Notes under the pieces: generated by a model | What the model was told of the DNA's origin: nothing | Database searches by the model: none | Seen by the model: only the letters and a program-made list of their open reading frames with translations | Part shown: in pieces, positions 6,547 to 13,655 of the stretch | How the letters are laid out: each line of letters opens with the position of its first letter | How positions within the stretch are numbered: the first letter of the stretch is position 1 | Position numbers and translations under genes: made by a program | NCBI GenBank assembly: GCA_018991295.1 | Contig: JAGKSZ010000097.1 | Coordinates: forward strand, 1 to 25,606 | DNA: 25,606 nucleotides | From: Porphyrobacter sp. | GTDB taxonomy: Bacteria; Pseudomonadota; Alphaproteobacteria; Sphingomonadales; Sphingomonadaceae | Direction: 5' to 3'

Positions 6547-7220
6547 GCGACCCCCCGTAGATGGGCGCGGCGTTCGCGTGCGGCTGCTTCTGCACCGCCG
6601 ATCTGGGTAATGAACCATTCGGCCAGCGCCTCGCGCTCGTGTTCCTCGGCAAGGCCCCGTCGCTCGATCGCACTGGCGAGCGGAAAGCACACGAGGTGCG
6701 CCAGCAGCGCGCCATAGAGCGAGGTCAGAACCGCGGTCGAAACCGCCCCCATGATCGCTGCCGTGGCATTCACCGCCTCGCCTGTCGGAACCAGCTGGGT
6801 CAGGCCATAGAGCGTGCCGATCAGGCCGAAGACCGGGGCAAGGTCTCCTGCCCAGCTGAACACCTGCGCGGCGCCGATGCGGCGGGCTTCGTCCAGCGCG
6901 CGTTCGGCACGGCGGATGCCTGCCAGCGCATCGATCGTGCCGTGGCGCAGATAGGCATCGAGCATCAGCGCGAGCGTTCGGTCGGGCGGCAGGCCGGGAT
7001 CGGCGCGGCGCGGACCATCGCGCCCGATCGCCCCGAGCGCCAGCGCCAGCGCCTTGCGATTGGCCTCCACCGCAAAGCCGCCGTGCATCAGTCCAGCTGC
7101 ATGGCGCAGTGCCGCGCCGAAATCGCGCCAGCCGCAGCGTGCGAGCGGGGCCAGCACCGTGCCCGCCACGACGACTGCCAGCGCACCGGGATCAAGCAGC
7201 GATGACATTGTGGGCGGCAT
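6543..7220 (-). CDS. MotA/TolQ/ExbB-family proton channel subunit
   Basis: A 225-residue relative of MotA from ATG at 7220, with a very strong ribosome site (AAGGAGGG, 5 bases before the start). The frame is open far upstream, but nothing there looks like this family. An N-terminal membrane region (DPGALAVVVAGTVLAPLARC) corresponds to the first MotA helices. The two channel-lining helices are FSWAGDLAPVFGLIGTLYGL and AIMGAVSTAVLTSLYGALLA, the latter running into FPLASAIERR. The two prolines important in MotA (LPALG in TM3 and GPLG after TM4 in the paralogue at 14590) have counterparts here (LAPVFG, FPLA). It overlaps its B-subunit gene as ATGA. It is clearly distinct from the main motA, being about 60 residues shorter. 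Confidence 0.8.
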   Translation of the reverse strand: MPPTMSSLLDPGALAVVVAGTVLAPLARCGWRDFGAALRHAAGLMHGGFAVEANRKALALALGAIGRDGPRRADPGLPPDRTLALMLDAYLRHGTIDALAGIRRAERALDEARRIGAAQVFSWAGDLAPVFGLIGTLYGLTQLVPTGEAVNATAAIMGAVSTAVLTSLYGALLAHLVCFPLASAIERRGLAEEHEREALAEWFITQIGGAEAAARERRAHLRGVA

Positions 7221-7249
7221 GGGATCCCTCCTTGCTGGTTGTGCCCGGA

Positions 7250-7277
7250 AGAACGGCCGCAAAAAGAGCAGATTAAG
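7250..7277 (-). promoter_or_regulatory. FliA (sigma-28) promoter of the second motor-like pair
   Basis: Minus strand: CTTAATC, 13 bases, GCCGTTCT. The -10 part is identical to that of flgM and the -35 differs by one base from those of flgM and fliC. It ends 30 bases before the ATG at 7220. Confidence 0.7.
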
Positions 7278-7321
7278 CGGGCGGATCAGGCGGCAGGGGA
7301 TTGCCCTGATGAAAGCGGCAA

Positions 7322-7341
7322 GGCGGCAAAAGCCTGCCGCC
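7322..7341. repeat. Inverted repeat in the divergent intergenic region
   Basis: A 7-base stem (GGCGGCA / TGCCGCC) with a 6-base loop, between the FliA promoter of the motor-like pair and the sigma-54 promoter of flgB. No T tract follows on either strand, so it is not a convincing terminator. It lies about 45-60 bases upstream of the flgB -24 element and could be a protein-binding dyad. The rest of 7221-7454 holds the two promoters and the flgB ribosome site. Confidence 0.35.
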
Positions 7342-7383
7342 TGCCCACCCTGCGTCCCGTGGGCGAGGGAGGCGCCGGCGGTT

Positions 7384-7399
7384 TGGCACGCTTCCTGCT
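7384..7399 (+). promoter_or_regulatory. Sigma-54 promoter of the flgB operon
   Basis: TGGCACG-CTTC-CTGCT; one mismatch to TGGCACR-N4-TTGCW. The expected start near 7411 leaves a leader of about 45 bases to the flgB GTG at 7455. It should drive the long run flgB to motB. Confidence 0.8.
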
Positions 7400-7454
7400 G
7401 AAACGGCACCGAACCTTGCGGGCCTGCCCCGCTGCACTTGAGGAGCCTCCATCC

Positions 7455-7811
7455 GTGAACGAGCGACTTTTCGGGATCCATGGCGCCGCACTGACCTTGC
7501 GTTCGCAGCGCATGGGGGTGATTGCGTCCAACATCGCCAATGCCGCGACCCCGGGCTACAAGGCACGCGACATCGATTTCAATGCCGCGCTTGATGCCCG
7601 GCTTGCGCAGGCGCGTGGCGGGATGCCCGCTGCAGGCGGCGATGCGCGGATGCTCTACCGCGCCCCGACCATGCCCTCGCTGGATGGCAACACGGTTGAA
7701 CTCGCCCGCGAACAGGTGGCCTTTGCCGAAAACGCGGTCGCCTATTCGGCCACGCTCAGCTTTGTGCAGGGCAAGGTCAACACCATCACCCGCGCATTGA
7801 AGGGCGAGTGA
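7455..7811 (+). CDS. flgB: Flagellar proximal rod protein FlgB
   Basis: FlgB is a building block of the proximal rod that crosses the periplasm; it is exported by the flagellar type III system. The 118-residue product carries the rod-family N-terminal motif IASNIANAATPGYKARDIDF and a C-terminal helix (AFAENAVAYSATLSFVQGKV). The start is GTG at 7455 with AGGAG 9 bases upstream; the frame runs further upstream, but only from here does it resemble FlgB. It is the first gene of the rod-hook operon, behind the sigma-54 site at 7384-7399. Confidence 0.95.
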   Translation: MNERLFGIHGAALTLRSQRMGVIASNIANAATPGYKARDIDFNAALDARLAQARGGMPAAGGDARMLYRAPTMPSLDGNTVELAREQVAFAENAVAYSATLSFVQGKVNTITRALKGE

Positions 7812-7816
7812 GGCCG

Positions 7817-8227
7817 ATGCCTGATCGCACCCCCATGACCCTGTTCTCCATGACCACCCGCGCCATGAGCGCGCAGATGGTGCGGATGAATGCAGCAACT
7901 TCGAACCTGGCCAATGCCGGGTCCGTCTCCACCACCGAAGAAGGCGCCTATCGCCCGATCCGCGCCGTTTTTGCCACCGAACTCGACAAGGCTTCGGGCC
8001 TTGCCGGGGTGACCAGCAGCGGTCTGGTGCGCGCAGAAACCGCCGCCACCAAACGCTACGATCCGTCCCATCCGCTTGCCGACAAGGATGGCAATGTCTT
8101 CGAGGCCCCCGTCGATGAGACCGCCGAGATGGTCGAGATCATGGAAAGCGCGCGCCAGTACCAGAACCTGGTGCAGGCGCTCCAGACTGCCAAGCAGCTG
8201 ATGCTCGAAACCCTGAGGAGCCAGTGA
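7817..8227 (+). CDS. flgC: Flagellar proximal rod protein FlgC
   Basis: FlgC is the second proximal rod subunit. The product has 136 residues from ATG at 7817; a GTG at 7808 that overlaps the flgB stop is an alternative start. The N-terminal helix contains MVRMNAATSNLANAGSVSTT, the FlgC form of the rod signature, and the C-terminus has DETAEMVEIMESARQYQNLV, which pairs with it in the coiled coil of the rod. The stop shares one base with the flgD ATG (TGATG), consistent with coupled translation. Confidence 0.95.
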   Translation: MPDRTPMTLFSMTTRAMSAQMVRMNAATSNLANAGSVSTTEEGAYRPIRAVFATELDKASGLAGVTSSGLVRAETAATKRYDPSHPLADKDGNVFEAPVDETAEMVEIMESARQYQNLVQALQTAKQLMLETLRSQ

Positions 8228-8553
8228 TGACCACCACCACCACGACCACTTCCGTATCTCCCGCCGCCCAGACCACGCTTGACCGGCTCAACACGCCTTC
8301 CCGCCTTACCGGTGCCACGCAGACGCTGGGTCAGGCCGATTTTCTCAAGCTTCTGACCACCCAGCTTTCGCAGCAGGACCCGCTGGAGCCGACCGACAAT
8401 CAGGCGATGCTGGCGCAGATGGCGCAGTTCTCGGCGCTCGCCGCCCAGACCGAAAGCGGCGCAACGCTGGAAGAAATCTCGACCAAGCTCGACCGCCTCA
8501 TCGCAGCGCAAGAGGCCATGACCCGCCGCCTTGGCGCTGTGCCGCAGGCCTGA
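8227..8553 (+). CDS. flgD: Hook-cap scaffold protein FlgD, N-terminal domain only
   Basis: FlgD caps the growing hook and guides FlgE assembly, then is discarded. Here it has only 108 residues. The conserved N-terminal core is present: LGQADFLKLLTTQLSQQDPL, then EPTDNQAMLAQMAQFS. The Tudor/Ig-like C-terminal domains that make up roughly half or more of most FlgD proteins are absent. The reading frame stops cleanly at 8553 and a normal gap with AAAGGA leads to flgE, so I see no sign of a fresh frameshift. The start is ATG at 8227 with GAGGAG upstream; the first codons form an ACC-rich run coding for seven or eight threonines. Confidence 0.9.
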   Translation: MTTTTTTTSVSPAAQTTLDRLNTPSRLTGATQTLGQADFLKLLTTQLSQQDPLEPTDNQAMLAQMAQFSALAAQTESGATLEEISTKLDRLIAAQEAMTRRLGAVPQA

Positions 8554-8586
8554 CCCATCTTCTTCCCCCCGAAAGGATAAAACCCG

Positions 8587-9402
8587 ATGTCGTTCTTCAC
8601 TTCGCTCTCCGGCCTCAGGAATGCCGAAACCGACCTTCGCGTTATCGCCAACAACATCGCCAATGCCGAAACCGTGGGCTTCAAGAAAAGCTCGGCACAG
8701 TTTGCCGATCTGGTCGCCACGGGCTCTGCCACCGATCCGCGCCGCAGCCCCGGCATCGGCGCGACCATTGCCGGGATCACGCAGGACTTCGTGCTTGGCC
8801 CGCTCGAACAGACCGGCCGTGCGCTCGATCTGGCGATTGACGGGGACGGGTTCTTCGCGCTCGCCAATCCGTTTTCGGGCGATGTCAGCTATTCGCGCAA
8901 CGGCAACTTCCGCCTCACCGCTGCTGGCGAGCTGGAAGACAGCTGGGGCAACCGCTTGCAGGCCTATCCGGTCGATGCGGCGGGCAACCCGACCTCTGCC
9001 GTGCCCGCCGATGTCAACGTGCCGATCACCAATGGCGCGGGCTCTACGCTGGCGAACGTCACCATCAATGTGCGCGGGATCGTGATCGCCGCCTTTGCTG
9101 ATGGCACCACCGAGCCGGTCGGGCAGGTCGCGCTCGCCACCTTCCCCGCGCCCAACGGGCTGCGCTCGATCGGCCAGACCAAGTGGCAGGCGACCGGCGA
9201 AAGCGGCGCTGCGGTGTTCGGCAATCCGGGGATTGGCAGCTATGGCGAAATGATCAGCGGCGCGCTGGAGCGTTCGAACGTCGATCTGGCCGAGGAAATG
9301 GTCGCGCTGCTCACCGCGCAGCGCAATTTTCAGGCCAATGCCCGCGCGATCGACACGGCCACGCAGATTTCCACCACCGTCATCAACCTGCGTCAGCAGT
9401 AA
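8587..9402 (+). CDS. flgE: Flagellar hook protein FlgE (minimal, 271 residues)
   Basis: FlgE polymerises into the hook. The N-terminus is typical (MSFFTSLSGLRNAETDLRVI, then ANNIANAETVGFKKS), followed by IGATIAGITQDFVLGPLEQT and DLAIDGDGFFAL. The C-terminus is also that of FlgE (GALERSNVDLAEEMVALLTA, then QRNFQANARAID). Between them only about 130 residues remain, so the outer D2 domain of the usual hook protein (commonly 400 residues or more) is mostly or wholly missing. Its N-terminus lacks the insertion typical of FlgG, and it follows flgD, so FlgE is the best name. AAAGGA lies about 9 bases before the ATG. No other flgE is in the window. Confidence 0.85.
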   Translation: MSFFTSLSGLRNAETDLRVIANNIANAETVGFKKSSAQFADLVATGSATDPRRSPGIGATIAGITQDFVLGPLEQTGRALDLAIDGDGFFALANPFSGDVSYSRNGNFRLTAAGELEDSWGNRLQAYPVDAAGNPTSAVPADVNVPITNGAGSTLANVTINVRGIVIAAFADGTTEPVGQVALATFPAPNGLRSIGQTKWQATGESGAAVFGNPGIGSYGEMISGALERSNVDLAEEMVALLTAQRNFQANARAIDTATQISTTVINLRQQ

Positions 9403-9415
9403 GGCCCGCTGACCG

Positions 9416-10165
9416 ATGGACCGGCTGATCTACACTGCGCTCACCGCGATGAACGCGGCGATGGACCGGCAGCGGGTGGTGGCGAACAACCTCGCCAACG
9501 CTTCGACGCCGGGCTTTCGTCAGGAGATATTCGCGGTCACGGCGGCAACGCTGAAGGACGGCTCGCTGGAGGCTCGCGCGCCGGCGCGCGGCAATGTGCG
9601 CGGGGCCGACATGAAAGCTGCGCGCGTGGTGCCGACCGGCAATCCGCTCGATGTGGCGCTGGAAGGCAAGGCGCTGATCGCGTTCCAGGCTCCCGACCGT
9701 CAGGGCGAAGTCTATTCCCGGCGCGGCGATTTGCGGGTTACCGCTACCGGCGTGCTGGAAAACGGCGAGGGGTTGGCCGTGCTCGGCGAAAGCGGGGCGC
9801 CGGTCACCGTGCCGCCCGGCTTTGCCATCAGCCTTGCCGCCGATGGCACGGTGCTGGCCGCCGATCCTTCCGCTCCCGATGGCGCGGCAGAGCCGGTTGA
9901 TCGCATCCGGCTGGTCAACCCCGAAGGCAGCCCGCTCGCCAAGGGGATCGACAGCTTTCTCAAGGTGCCGGGCCCCGGCGGCCAGACCGGCGTGCTGCCG
10001 CCCGATCTGACCGCGCGCCTGACCCCCGGTGCGCTGGAACAGTCGAATGTCGAGACCGCCGATACGCTGGTGCAGATGATCGAGACCCAGCGCGCCTATG
10101 AAATCAACTCCAAGATGGTGAGCGCGGTCGACGAGATGCTGCGCAACGCCAACCAGACGCTGTGA
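9416..10165 (+). CDS. flgF: Rod protein FlgF with a FlgG-like C-terminus
   Basis: A rod protein of 249 residues. The first three quarters match FlgF: MDRLIYTALTAMNAAMDRQR, then VVANNLANASTPGFRQE, GNPLDVALEGKALIAFQAP and the VTVPPGFAISLAADGTV region. The last 40 residues look like FlgG instead: ALEQSNVETADTLVQMIETQ, then RAYEINSKMVSAVDEML, where FlgF proteins usually end differently. The next gene is flgH, with no flgG in between, although flgF-flgG-flgH is the normal order. A chimera formed by recombination between tandem flgF and flgG is a reasonable inference. Alternatively this is a plain FlgF, and FlgG is encoded elsewhere. The stop overlaps a GTG of flgH. Confidence 0.85.
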   Translation: MDRLIYTALTAMNAAMDRQRVVANNLANASTPGFRQEIFAVTAATLKDGSLEARAPARGNVRGADMKAARVVPTGNPLDVALEGKALIAFQAPDRQGEVYSRRGDLRVTATGVLENGEGLAVLGESGAPVTVPPGFAISLAADGTVLAADPSAPDGAAEPVDRIRLVNPEGSPLAKGIDSFLKVPGPGGQTGVLPPDLTARLTPGALEQSNVETADTLVQMIETQRAYEINSKMVSAVDEMLRNANQTL

Positions 10166-10878
10166 GCAACGCCATGACGGGCCGTCTCATCGTGCTTGCC
10201 GCGCCGCTTATGCTGACCGCCTGCATGGGCGCAGGCGGCAAGGGGCCGAACCCCGGCTTTGCCGCCCCGCCGCCCCCCGGCGCGGCACTGACGGCTGCCA
10301 GCAGTGCCGATCCCTACCCCGCGCCATCGCCGCAAACCGCAAGCGCGGGGGCGATCTTTCAGGCGTCGAATGGCTATGCCGGCCTTGTCACCGGCACCCG
10401 TGCCCGCGCCTTGGGCGATATGGTGACGATCATCCTCACCGAAGCGACCGCCACCTCCAAGAGCACGCAGGGCCGCACGGCACGCGAAGGCAGCCTCGGG
10501 ATCACCCCGCCTGCCTCCGGGCCGCTCGATTTCCTCAACCCCGAAGCCCTTAAAGCTGCGGCCGAAGGGTCGTTCACGGGTGGGGGCAATGCCGCGCAGC
10601 AAAGCCGCCTCAACGGCGCGGTCGCGGTAACGATTGCCGCGATCTACCCCAACGGCACCGCCGAAGTGGTCGGAGAAAAGCAGATGATGCTCAGTCAGGG
10701 TGACGAATGGGTGCAGTTCTCCGGACGCATCCGGCTGGTCGATATTGATGGCGACAACCGCCTTGCCTCATCGCAGGTGGCCAATGCCCGGATCATCTAT
10801 TCGGGCAAGGGCGCGGTGCAGCAGGCGAGCCGTCCGGGCTGGCTCTCCCGCTTCTTCAACATCATCTCGCCGTTTTGA
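10162..10878 (+). CDS. flgH: L-ring lipoprotein FlgH
   Basis: FlgH forms the L ring in the outer membrane around the rod. The 238-residue product starts with a lipoprotein signal peptide: LIVLAAPLMLTAC, with the lipidated Cys at residue 21 if translation begins at GTG 10162 (GTGA overlap with the flgF stop), or at residue 17 if it begins at ATG 10174. Neither start has a strong ribosome site. The conserved body is visible: RARALGDMVTIILTEATATS, the KSTQGRTAREGS region, and GTAEVVGEKQMMLSQGDEW followed by IRLVDIDGDNRLASSQVANA. The strong ribosome site GAGGAGG of flgI follows directly. Confidence 0.96.
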   Translation: MSNAMTGRLIVLAAPLMLTACMGAGGKGPNPGFAAPPPPGAALTAASSADPYPAPSPQTASAGAIFQASNGYAGLVTGTRARALGDMVTIILTEATATSKSTQGRTAREGSLGITPPASGPLDFLNPEALKAAAEGSFTGGGNAAQQSRLNGAVAVTIAAIYPNGTAEVVGEKQMMLSQGDEWVQFSGRIRLVDIDGDNRLASSQVANARIIYSGKGAVQQASRPGWLSRFFNIISPF

Positions 10879-10888
10879 GGAGGGACCG

Positions 10889-12004
10889 ATGAACCGCCCC
10901 CGCATCCTTGCCCCGATCCTTTATCTGCTGATGGCGCTGATCGCCGGGCAGATCCCCTTGCCCGCCCATGCCGAACGCATCCGCGATCTGGGCCAGTTCG
11001 AAGGCCTGCGCGCCAACCAGCTGACCGGCTATGGCGTGGTCGTTGGTCTTCAGGGCACAGGCGACAATAACCTTGCCTATGTGACCGAGGCGATGCGCGG
11101 CGTATCGGGGCGGCTTGGCCTGCCCCTGCCGCCGGGGGTGAGCCCGGTGCTGCGCAATGCCGCCGCCGTGATCGTGACCGCCGAACTGCCCGCCTTCGCC
11201 AAGCCCGGCCAGCGTATCGACATCACCGTGTCGACCCTCGGTCAGGCGGCTTCGCTGAGAGGGGGCGCGCTGGTGCTGACCCCGCTTTATGGAGCGGACG
11301 GCCAGATCTATGCGATGGCGCAGGGCAATGTCGCGGTGGGCGGTCTGGGCGTTTCCGGGCGCGACGGGTCGCAGGTCAGCGTCAATGTGGCAACCGTGGG
11401 CCGTATCGCTGACGGGGCCACGGTGGAGCGCGCCGTTGCCACCGGGTTCGACACCGCGCCCGCCTTGCGCTTCAACCTCCACAAGGCCGATTTCCTCACG
11501 GCATCACGCGTGCGCGATGCGATCAATGCGCGCTACCCCGGTATCGCCAGCATTGCCGATGGCGTGTCAATCGCGCTCGCGCTGCCGCAGGGCAATGATC
11601 TGCGCTCGGGCCTCATGGCCGAGATTGAAATGCTCGCCGTCACGCCTGCGCCGGTTGCGGCACGGGTGATCGTCAACAGCCGCACCGGCACGGTGGTGAT
11701 CAACGATGCTGTGCGCCTTGCGCCCGCGGCTGTCAGCCATGGCAAGCTGGTGATCCGCATCGATGAAAGCCCGGTGGTGGTCCAGCCTGCACCCTTCAGT
11801 CAGGGGCAGACGGCGGTCGAGGAATCCTCGAACATCACCATCGAGGAGCAATCGGGCCGCGTCGCCTATATGCCTGCTGCGGCATCGCTGAACGAGATTG
11901 TCGATGCGCTGAACCTGTTGGGCGTGGGCGCGGCCGATCTGGTGGTGATCCTTGAAAGCCTCAAGCAGGCAGGCAGCCTGCAGGCCGAAATGGTGGTGCT
12001 GTGA
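10889..12004 (+). CDS. flgI: P-ring protein FlgI
   Basis: FlgI forms the periplasmic P ring, with FlgA (4263-4817) as its assembly partner. The 371-residue product has a Sec signal peptide ending at about residue 28 (IPLPAHA, then ERIRDLGQFEGL). FlgI-specific blocks follow: NQLTGYGVVVGLQGTGDN, AAVIVTAELPAFAKPGQRID, TPLYGADGQIYAMAQG, and near the end LNEIVDALNLLGVGAADLV. The start is ATG at 10889 with GAGGAGG 5 bases upstream; the open frame to the left is an artefact. The stop overlaps the flgJ start as TGATG. Confidence 0.97.
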   Translation: MNRPRILAPILYLLMALIAGQIPLPAHAERIRDLGQFEGLRANQLTGYGVVVGLQGTGDNNLAYVTEAMRGVSGRLGLPLPPGVSPVLRNAAAVIVTAELPAFAKPGQRIDITVSTLGQAASLRGGALVLTPLYGADGQIYAMAQGNVAVGGLGVSGRDGSQVSVNVATVGRIADGATVERAVATGFDTAPALRFNLHKADFLTASRVRDAINARYPGIASIADGVSIALALPQGNDLRSGLMAEIEMLAVTPAPVAARVIVNSRTGTVVINDAVRLAPAAVSHGKLVIRIDESPVVVQPAPFSQGQTAVEESSNITIEEQSGRVAYMPAAASLNEIVDALNLLGVGAADLVVILESLKQAGSLQAEMVVL

Positions 12005-12300
12005 TGATCGGGCCGATCAACCCGGCAGGCACGCCATCGGCCACGCTCACCCCCGCGCAGGCGGAATTGCGCAAGGCTGCCGAAGGCTTTGAAGCGATCA
12101 TGGTGCGCAAGATGCTCGAAACCGCTCGGGCTGCCAGCTTTGCCGAGGAAACCCCGCTCACCGGCGGCGGGCTCCAGCAGTTCCAGGCGATGCGCGATGA
12201 ACACTTCGCCGACATCGCCGCCAAATCGGGCGCCTTCGGGTTTGCCCGCAGTATCGAGGCGAGCCTCGCGCAATACCTTCCCGTCAAAGGTGACAGCTGA
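12004..12300 (+). CDS. flgJ: Rod-binding protein FlgJ, single-domain form
   Basis: This is the rod-assembly chaperone domain of FlgJ only, 98 residues. The core motif is present: ELRKAAEGFEAIMVRKMLET, then a flexible region and GGGLQQFQAMRDEHFADIA. The C-terminal muramidase domain found in enterobacterial FlgJ is absent, as is common in alphaproteobacteria; the separate lytic transglycosylase at 2386-3399 is the likely substitute. The start is ATG at 12004 in a TGATG junction with flgI; GTG at 12001 is one codon upstream. The stop shares a base with the flgK ATG. Confidence 0.92.
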   Translation: MIGPINPAGTPSATLTPAQAELRKAAEGFEAIMVRKMLETARAASFAEETPLTGGGLQQFQAMRDEHFADIAAKSGAFGFARSIEASLAQYLPVKGDS

Positions 12301-13640
12301 TGCCAACCGCGATTTTCACCATTGCCCGATCGGGCCTGACCGCGACCCGCCGCAGCCTTGAACTGACGGCGCAGAACGTCGCGAACGCCGAGAACGTCAA
12401 TTATTCGCGCCGCACCCTGACGCAGGGCGAGCTGGTGATGACCGGCAACATCGGCACCAATGCGCAGGATTCGCTGGGCGGCGTGAGGCCGGGCACCATC
12501 GAACGCGCCGAATCTTCGCTGGTGCAGCGGCAGGCGCGCGATTCGTCCTCGGCGCTGGAGGCGGCGCGGGCAGAATTCTTCGCCCTGAAGGAGGCGGAAA
12601 GCGCGCTGGAAACTTCAGGCGTGTTTACCGGCCTTGTCGATTTCGAGGCGGCGCTGACCCGACTGCAGAACAACCCGACCGAGCCTGCGCTGCGCCTGTC
12701 CGCGCTGGAATCTGCGCGCAAGATGGCGGGCAATTTCCGTATCGCCAATGGCACGCTCGCCAATGCGCGGGGGCTGGTGCAGGCCGATGCCAGCGCCAAG
12801 ACCCTGACAGTCAACGAAGTTGCGGGCGAACTGGCCAAGATCAACGCCGATCTGGTCGGTGCGCGCGAAGGCACGGCAGGCCGCGCTGCGCTGCTTGATG
12901 CCCGCGACAAGGCGCTGCGGGGGCTCGCCAGGGAATTCGGCATTTCGCCCACCATCAATGCCAATGGCACCGCTGATGTGATGCTGAATGGCACGCCGCC
13001 GGCTGCGCTGGTGACAGGGTCTAACGCCAGCCCGCTTGCCACCAGCTTTGCCGCCGATGGCACGGTCAGCTTCAGCGTGGGCGGCACCCCCTTTGTGCCC
13101 GCTGGCGGAGCCATGGCAGGCCGCGCCAGCGCGCTGGCCGAGATGGCCGACCTTCAGACGGGGCTCGATGCGCTGGCAGTCTCGGCCATTGCGCTGGCCA
13201 ATGCCGCACAGGCCAATGGCGTGGGGATCGATGGCACTTCTGGTCCGCCGCTCTTCGCAGGGACGGGCGCGGCGAGCATCAATGTCGTCCTCACCTCAGC
13301 CGATGGGCTTGCGACCGCCCCGGCAGGCGCGGGGGCTGGCAGCCGTGACACCGCCAACCTTGCCGCGCTGATCACCGCACTAAGCGACGCGAGCGGCCCG
13401 ATCACGGGCACGGATTCGCTGCTGCTCGGCCTGTCCAGCCGCGTCTCCGCGCTGGAAACCCGCACCGAAGGCCTCGGCGTCGTCGCCGCCAGCGCAGAGG
13501 CCGAGCTGCTGCGCGAAACCGGGGTCGATCTGGATACCGAAGCGGCCAACCTCGTCCGCCTGCAACAGGCCTTTGAAGCCAACAGCCGCGTGATCCAGGT
13601 CGCTGCAGAGCTGTTCGATACGATTCTGGGCCTCAGGTAA
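12300..13640 (+). CDS. flgK: Hook-filament junction protein FlgK
   Basis: FlgK is the first junction protein between hook and filament. The 446-residue product has the N-terminal motif of the axial family (SLELTAQNVANAENVNYSRR) and the C-terminal pairing helix VDLDTEAANLVRLQQAFEAN followed by RVIQVAAELFDTIL. The middle is Ala/Gly-rich and variable, as expected. The length is at the short end for FlgK. It starts at ATG 12300, overlapping the flgJ stop by one base. FlgN is the expected chaperone. Confidence 0.93.
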   Translation: MPTAIFTIARSGLTATRRSLELTAQNVANAENVNYSRRTLTQGELVMTGNIGTNAQDSLGGVRPGTIERAESSLVQRQARDSSSALEAARAEFFALKEAESALETSGVFTGLVDFEAALTRLQNNPTEPALRLSALESARKMAGNFRIANGTLANARGLVQADASAKTLTVNEVAGELAKINADLVGAREGTAGRAALLDARDKALRGLAREFGISPTINANGTADVMLNGTPPAALVTGSNASPLATSFAADGTVSFSVGGTPFVPAGGAMAGRASALAEMADLQTGLDALAVSAIALANAAQANGVGIDGTSGPPLFAGTGAASINVVLTSADGLATAPAGAGAGSRDTANLAALITALSDASGPITGTDSLLLGLSSRVSALETRTEGLGVVAASAEAELLRETGVDLDTEAANLVRLQQAFEANSRVIQVAAELFDTILGLR

Positions 13641-13655
13641 GGGAGCGCAAGCGAC

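Noticed and set aside
7221..7898. The upstream extension of the second motA-like frame to 7898
   Set aside because: It would run through flgB and two promoters; the strong ribosome site at the ATG 7220 marks the real start.
8230..8247. ACC-rich run at the start of flgD as a possible phase-variation tract
   Set aside because: It is a triplet repeat, so slippage would keep the frame; the run is short and interrupted.
12990..13005. TGGCAC sequences inside flgK and other coding regions (for example 9844, 12750, 13061, 21727)
   Set aside because: None has TTGC at the required distance; they reflect common GGC-AC codon pairs.
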